A stretch of 8,028 nt of DNA from Candidatus Corynebacterium faecipullorum (lineage in GTDB: Bacteria > Actinomycetota > Actinomycetes > Mycobacteriales > Mycobacteriaceae), in NCBI GenBank assembly GCA_019114925.1, contig DXEO01000139.1, positions 1-8,028 of the forward strand. Direction: 5' to 3'. This document shows positions 4,714 through 8,028 of the stretch, in pieces (the first letter of the stretch is position 1; each line of letters opens with the position of its first letter). A program made the position numbers and the translations under genes. The notes beneath the pieces are model-generated. The model ran no database searches, was not told where the DNA came from, and was given only the letters and a program-made list of their open reading frames with translations.

Positions 4714-5823
4714 GTGATTCGCAACTTCAAGCGCACTGCCGCTATCTTCGGCATCGTCGCCGCCACCTCCACCGCTCTCGTCGCTTGCTCCGAGTCCAAC
4801 GGCTCCGGCTCCGCTGAAGGCGGTTCCGAGGGCTCCGACGTCTCTGGCGAGCTCGTTGGTGACGGCGCTTCTTCCCAGCAGAATGCAATGTCTTACTTCC
4901 AGACTGCGTTCTCTGAGGATTACCCGAATGCTTCCCTGTCCTACAACGCCTCCGGCTCCGGCGCTGGCGTTGAGGCATTCACCAACGGTCAGGCCGATTT
5001 CGCTGGTTCCGACTCCGCTCTGAAGGAAGACGATGGCGAGGTCGAGGCTGCTGCTGAGCGCTGTGACGGCAACGAGGCATGGCACCTGCCGACCACCATC
5101 GGTCCGGTTGCTATCGCTTATAACCTCGAGGGCACCGAGATCAACCTGTCCACCGAGACCCTGGCTAAGATCTTCAAGGGTGACATCACCAAGTGGAATG
5201 ATGAGGCAATCGCTGCTGATAACGAAGGCACCGACCTGCCGGACGAGGACATCACCGTCATCTTCCGCTCCGATGAGTCTGGTACCTCCGCTAACTTCCA
5301 GAAGTTCCTGAAGGCCGCTACCGGCGATTGGGGCACCGAGGGCAAGCAGTTCCCGGATGCAGTTGGTGAGGGTGCCAACGGCTCCGCCGGTGTTGCTGAC
5401 CAGGTTGCCAACATCAAGGGTGCTATTACCTACGTTGAGTCCGGCTTCGCCGACCAGAAGGAAGCAGACGGCGTTCAGAAGGCCAAGATCGACTTCGGCC
5501 ACGGCCCGGTTGAGCTGAACACCGAGTCCGTCAACATTGCTCTGGAGAACCTGGAGTTCAAGGAGACCGAGTCCGAGCACAACATGGTTGTTGACTCCGA
5601 TGCTCTGTTCGCTTCCGACGATGAGGGTGCATACCCGCTCATCCTGACCACCTACAACATCGTGTGCTCCGCTGGTTACGATGAGGAGACCTCCGCTCTG
5701 GTCAAGGCCTTCTTCAACACCGTCCTGGATCACCAGGATGACCAGCTCGCTTCCCAGGGTTTCATCCCGGTTGAGGGTGCACACCTGGACAAGCTGAAGG
5801 CTGCTGTCGACGCTCTGCAGTAA
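4714..5823 (+). CDS. pstS: Phosphate ABC transporter substrate-binding lipoprotein PstS
   Basis: PstS captures inorganic phosphate outside the cytoplasmic membrane and delivers it to PstCA. The 369-residue protein has a lipoprotein signal: positive N-terminus, hydrophobic core about 8-23, and lipobox LVAC with Cys25 as the lipidation site. A Ser/Gly/Glu linker (about 26-43) tethers the binding domain. Phosphate-binding landmarks are GDGASSQQNA (49-58), YNASGSGAGVEAF (77-89), DFAGSD (95-100, with the binding Asp) and the FRSDESGTSANF region (184-195, Arg and Ser-Gly-Thr). ADQVANIKGAITYVESGFA (228-246) is also typical. C117 and C318 could form a disulfide. Codon use is strongly restricted (for example, every proline I read is CCG; GCT, TCC, GGT, GTT and GAG abound), unlike its neighbours, implying very high expression. 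It is the first operon gene, followed by a stem-loop that may raise its mRNA level over pstC. Confidence 0.97.
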   Translation: MIRNFKRTAAIFGIVAATSTALVACSESNGSGSAEGGSEGSDVSGELVGDGASSQQNAMSYFQTAFSEDYPNASLSYNASGSGAGVEAFTNGQADFAGSDSALKEDDGEVEAAAERCDGNEAWHLPTTIGPVAIAYNLEGTEINLSTETLAKIFKGDITKWNDEAIAADNEGTDLPDEDITVIFRSDESGTSANFQKFLKAATGDWGTEGKQFPDAVGEGANGSAGVADQVANIKGAITYVESGFADQKEADGVQKAKIDFGHGPVELNTESVNIALENLEFKETESEHNMVVDSDALFASDDEGAYPLILTTYNIVCSAGYDEETSALVKAFFNTVLDHQDDQLASQGFIPVEGAHLDKLKAAVDALQ

Positions 5824-5853
5824 GCGCTAGAGCTTCATAAAGCTAATATCTCT

Positions 5854-5891
5854 CGCCCCCACTGCCGCACTCGATTCGCGCTTTGGGGGCG
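5854..5891 (+). terminator. Stem-loop between pstS and pstC (attenuator or mRNA-stabilising hairpin)
   Basis: CGCCCCCA at 5854-5861 pairs perfectly with TGGGGGCG at 5884-5891, an 8-bp GC-rich stem around a 22-nt loop in which CGC (5866-5868) and GCG (5878-5880) can pair further. No T-run follows, so full intrinsic termination is doubtful. Partial termination or protection of the pstS 3' end is likelier, giving more pstS than pstCAB message. A smaller hairpin, AGCTT/AAGCT with loop CATA, lies at 5831-5844 just after the pstS stop. The 122-bp gap shows no gene. Confidence 0.6.
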
Positions 5892-5926
5892 CAGGTATGT
5901 AACGACAAATTCCATTCTTAACGCTG

Positions 5927-5933
5927 AAAAGGA
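5927..5933 (+). promoter_or_regulatory. Ribosome binding site of pstC (AAAAGGA), long spacing
   Basis: AAAAGGA is the only purine-rich match before pstC, and it ends 12 nt before ATG 5946, longer than the usual 5-9 nt. This may lower PstC translation relative to PstA, whose Shine-Dalgarno is near-ideal. Confidence 0.5.
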
Positions 5934-5945
5934 TTAGAACGTCTC

Positions 5946-6992
5946 ATGGCAGACAATAATCTCACCACGGCGCCAGAGCAGACGGAACTTTCAGTCTCCG
6001 GCGCTGAGCGGCCTTCTACCGGCGGATCCGAAGAACTTGCCACCGTAACCTCCAGTAGCGGAGTTAAGCGGCCGGGCGACCGCGTCTTCGAATTCCTTTC
6101 TTCTGCTTCGGCCACTTTGATTACCGTCATGATTGCTGCCATCGCAGGCTTCCTGCTGTGGCGTGCTGTGCCTGCCTTGGGCGTCAACGACGGCGGCATC
6201 TTGGGCTTTTTCACCTACGGTGGCCGCTGGGAGACCAGCGATACTTCCGCGATGAAGTTCGGTATCCCGACCATGTTTGGCACCACGGTGCTGATCTCCG
6301 TCTTCGCTCTGCTGCTGGCTATGCCAGTTGCACTGGCGATTGCCATCTTCCTGTCCAACTACGCTCCCGCACGTCTGGTCAAACCGCTGGGCTTCCTCGT
6401 GGACATGCTCGCTGCTGTCCCGTCCATTGTTTATGGTCTGTGGGGCTGGCAGGTCCTCGGCCCGGCTCTCTCCGGTTTCTACTCGTGGCTGGAGTTCTGG
6501 GCTGGTGGGTTCTTCCTTTTCACTGTTTTCGACAACTCACCGTCATTTGCTACGGGCCGTAACCTCTTCACCGGTGGCATCGTGCTGGCCGTGATGATTC
6601 TTCCAATCATCGCTGCCACGGCACGTGAGGTCTTCATCCAAACTCCTCCTGGCCAGATTGAGTCCGCTTTGGCACTGGGCGCCACCCGCTGGGAAGTTAT
6701 CCGCATGACGGTGCTCCCCTTCGGTATGTCCGGCTACATCGCTGGTTCCATGCTCGGTCTCGGTCGTGCACTGGGTGAGACTATGGCTCTGTACATGGTT
6801 GTCTCCCCGCTCGTGGACTTCCGCTTTTCCCTCTTCGACGGCGGTACGACCTTCGCCATGGCCATCGCTCTGGCATCCGCAGAGTTCGGTAATGAGATGC
6901 GCGCTGGCGCTTACATTGCCGCCGGCCTCATGTTGTTCTTGCTGACCTTCGTGGTCAATGCCATTGCCCGCGCCATTGTGAAGAAGAAGTAG
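5946..6992 (+). CDS. pstC: Phosphate ABC transporter permease PstC
   Basis: PstC is one of the two membrane permease subunits of the high-affinity phosphate importer and pairs with PstA. The 348-residue protein has a polar cytoplasmic N-terminal extension of about 45 residues and six predicted membrane segments (roughly 55-73, 112-137, 146-173, 208-226, 262-288, 320-343). The cytoplasmic EAA-type coupling loop that contacts the ATPase PstB appears at 239-258 as ESALALGATRWEVIRMTVLP. GLGRALGETMALYMV (271-285) is characteristic of PstC. It ends in a basic KKK tail on the cytoplasmic side. It follows pstS after 122 bp containing a stem-loop and precedes pstA by 13 bp, so pstC and pstA are co-transcribed. 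Nothing is truncated. Confidence 0.97.
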   Translation: MADNNLTTAPEQTELSVSGAERPSTGGSEELATVTSSSGVKRPGDRVFEFLSSASATLITVMIAAIAGFLLWRAVPALGVNDGGILGFFTYGGRWETSDTSAMKFGIPTMFGTTVLISVFALLLAMPVALAIAIFLSNYAPARLVKPLGFLVDMLAAVPSIVYGLWGWQVLGPALSGFYSWLEFWAGGFFLFTVFDNSPSFATGRNLFTGGIVLAVMILPIIAATAREVFIQTPPGQIESALALGATRWEVIRMTVLPFGMSGYIAGSMLGLGRALGETMALYMVVSPLVDFRFSLFDGGTTFAMAIALASAEFGNEMRAGAYIAAGLMLFLLTFVVNAIARAIVKKK

Positions 6993-7000
6993 GGAGGAGG
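6992..7000 (+). promoter_or_regulatory. Strong Shine-Dalgarno of pstA (GGGAGGAGG)
   Basis: GGGAGGAGG begins on the last base of the pstC stop codon and ends 5 nt before ATG 7006. It is close to full anti-SD complementarity and supports both the pstA start and efficient translation after pstC. Confidence 0.85.
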
Positions 7001-7005
7001 ACACA

Positions 7006-7917
7006 ATGACTACTACTGCAAACGCCAAGCCTGCCTCCGCAGGCGCTACCTTCCTGGACATTTCTAGCTCCCGAAAGGCCACGAACACCATCGCCACCGT
7101 CGTGGTGTGGGCGGCCATGATCCTCGCAATGGTCCCGCTGGTATGGGTTCTGTGGGAGCTCTTCACCCGCGGCAGCGGCATCATCTTCAGCGCCGATTGG
7201 TGGACTACGTCCCAGCGCGGCGTCATGAATAGCGTTGCGGGTGGAGGTGCTGCTCACGCCATCGTTGGTACCTTCGTCCAAACCGTCCTAGCCTCCCTCA
7301 TCTCCATCCCGATTGGTATCTTCACGGCTATCTACCTGGTGGAGTATTCCAAGGGTGGCTGGCTTGCCCGCACCACCACTTTCATGGTGGACATCCTCTC
7401 CGGTGTGCCGTCCATCGTTGCCGCGCTGTTTATTTTCGCTATGTGGATTACGCTCTTCGGCTTTGGCCGCTCCGGCTTCGCGGTGGCGCTTTCCTTGGTG
7501 CTGCTGATGATTCCTATCGTGGTGCGTAACACCGAAGAGATGCTCCGCGTGGTTCCCATGGACCTTCGTGAGGCCTCTTATGCACTGGGCGTGCCTAAGT
7601 GGAAGACCATCGCTCGCATCGTCCTGCCGACCGCACTGTCCGGCATCGTTACCGGTATCATGCTCGCGATTGCGCGCGTGATGGGTGAGTCTTCTCCGGT
7701 GCTGGTCCTTGTTGGTTCCTCCTCCATCATCAACTGGGACGCGTTCAAGGGCTCGCAGTCCTCGCTACCGCTGATGATGCTGGACATGTACAAGGCCGGC
7801 GCACAACCGGCTGTCCTGGATAAGCTCTGGGGAGCAGCGCTGACGCTGGTTATCCTCATCGCCATCCTCAACATCGCGGCCCGTGTCATTTCCGCGAAGT
7901 TCTCGGTCAAGAAATAG
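7006..7917 (+). CDS. pstA: Phosphate ABC transporter permease PstA
   Basis: PstA is the second membrane subunit of the phosphate importer and forms the channel with PstC. The 303-residue protein has a short polar N-terminus (about 1-25) and six hydrophobic segments (about 27-51, 85-112, 125-150, 155-173, 210-236, 273-296). The EAA-type loop that docks on PstB reads EASYALGVPKWKTIARIVLP (189-208). VDILSGVPSIVAALF (128-142) and AIARVMGESSPVLV (221-234) are typical of PstA. Its start is fixed by a strong Shine-Dalgarno that abuts the pstC stop. pstB follows after 52 bp. Length and motifs are normal. Confidence 0.97.
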   Translation: MTTTANAKPASAGATFLDISSSRKATNTIATVVVWAAMILAMVPLVWVLWELFTRGSGIIFSADWWTTSQRGVMNSVAGGGAAHAIVGTFVQTVLASLISIPIGIFTAIYLVEYSKGGWLARTTTFMVDILSGVPSIVAALFIFAMWITLFGFGRSGFAVALSLVLLMIPIVVRNTEEMLRVVPMDLREASYALGVPKWKTIARIVLPTALSGIVTGIMLAIARVMGESSPVLVLVGSSSIINWDAFKGSQSSLPLMMLDMYKAGAQPAVLDKLWGAALTLVILIAILNIAARVISAKFSVKK

Positions 7918-7954
7918 AACGCCGTAACACTCGATATCGCCATACATTCTTAAG

Positions 7955-7966
7955 AGGAGAAACTCC
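7955..7966 (+). promoter_or_regulatory. pstB ribosome binding site within a small hairpin
   Basis: AGGAG at 7955-7959 is the Shine-Dalgarno of pstB, 10 nt before ATG 7970. GGAG (7956-7959) can pair with CTCC (7963-7966) across an AAA loop, which would hide it. The stem is only 4 bp, so any effect on translation would be modest. The rest of the 52-bp pstA-pstB gap holds the palindrome CGATATCG (7932-7939) and no clear promoter. Confidence 0.5.
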
Positions 7967-7969
7967 CTA

Positions 7970-8028
7970 ATGTCTAAGCTCGCGCTCAATGACGTGAACA
8001 TCTACTACGGCGACTTCCACGCCGTGCA
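7970..8028 (+). CDS. pstB: Phosphate ABC transporter ATP-binding protein PstB (5' partial)
   Basis: Only the first 19 codons and two bases of the next are present. They read MSKLALNDVNIYYGDFHAV, the N-terminus typical of PstB with the A-loop tyrosine region (NIYYGDFHAV) that stacks on the adenine of ATP. Walker A and later motifs lie beyond the window. PstB is the ATPase driving PstCA. Position as fourth gene after pstS, pstC and pstA on the same strand, and an AGGAG Shine-Dalgarno 10 nt upstream, support the call. The frame is open to the right edge. Confidence 0.93.
   Translation, partial: MSKLALNDVNIYYGDFHAV

Noticed and set aside
4579..5784. A 401-codon open frame on the minus strand opposite pstS, longer than pstS itself.
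   Set aside because: The protein is low-complexity (Leu/Val/Gly/Ser rich) with no recognisable domain. It arises because the biased codons of pstS rarely create stops on the opposite strand. pstS is unambiguous.
5844..5849. TAATAT as an internal promoter for pstC.
   Set aside because: No -35-like sequence is at the right distance, and the strong stem-loop lies downstream of it, so it would add little to pstC expression.
6543..7226. A 227-codon minus-strand frame spanning the pstC-pstA junction.
   Set aside because: It is His/Glu/Gly-rich nonsense opposite two well-supported permease genes and crosses their Shine-Dalgarno region.
7943..7948. TACATT as a separate pstB promoter.
   Set aside because: It is a TANNNT match in a short AT-rich gap with no -35. 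pstB has a Shine-Dalgarno and fits co-transcription with pstA.

Overview
The window looks like core chromosome from a moderately high-GC Corynebacterium. Supporting signs are a mycothiol gene (mshD), a nitrobindin-like protein of the actinobacterial type, an LmeA/DUF2993 envelope protein, a GlxR-type GTGA-N6-TCAC site before a pstSCAB phosphate operon, and many genes without Shine-Dalgarno sequences that have a TANNNT-like -10 element 6-8 nt before the start codon. As far as I recall, the gene order resembles the Mycobacterium tuberculosis Rv0811c-Rv0820 neighbourhood (YgfZ, PabC-like, nitrobindin-like, LmeA, MshD, PhoT/PstB). I see no mobile element, tRNA, rRNA, CRISPR array or sign of recent transfer.

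Layout, left half (1-4544). The genes are single and alternate in strand: a possible divergent gene cut off at the left edge (1-22, minus; perhaps ygfZ), pabC (53-940, plus), a ferric-nitrobindin-like gene (985-1659, minus), a diacylglycerol/lipid kinase (1723-2763, plus), an LmeA-family phospholipid-binding protein (2760-3596, minus) and mshD (3630-4544, plus). This makes three divergent pairs separated by only 30, 63 and 33 bp. Each pair seems to be driven by back-to-back, largely overlapping promoters that give leaderless mRNAs. The convergent kinase/LmeA pair overlaps by 4 bp and shares one CTAG palindrome as both stop codons.

Layout, right half (4545-8028). This is the high-affinity phosphate operon pstS-pstC-pstA-pstB, with pstB cut off at the window end. 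Upstream are a GlxR-like site overlapping the mshD stop codon and a series of about 11-bp direct repeats (GTTCACC, GTTCATC and weaker copies) resembling actinobacterial PHO boxes. A strong stem-loop lies between pstS and pstC, and the pstB Shine-Dalgarno can pair with downstream bases. PstS is the lipid-anchored binding protein, PstC and PstA form the membrane channel, and PstB is the ATPase.

The remaining genes serve folate (PabC), mycothiol (MshD) and lipid or envelope roles (kinase, LmeA-like). No gene looks like part of an undescribed system. The points of interest are regulatory and architectural, plus a predicted loss of the heme-ligand histidine in the nitrobindin-like protein.
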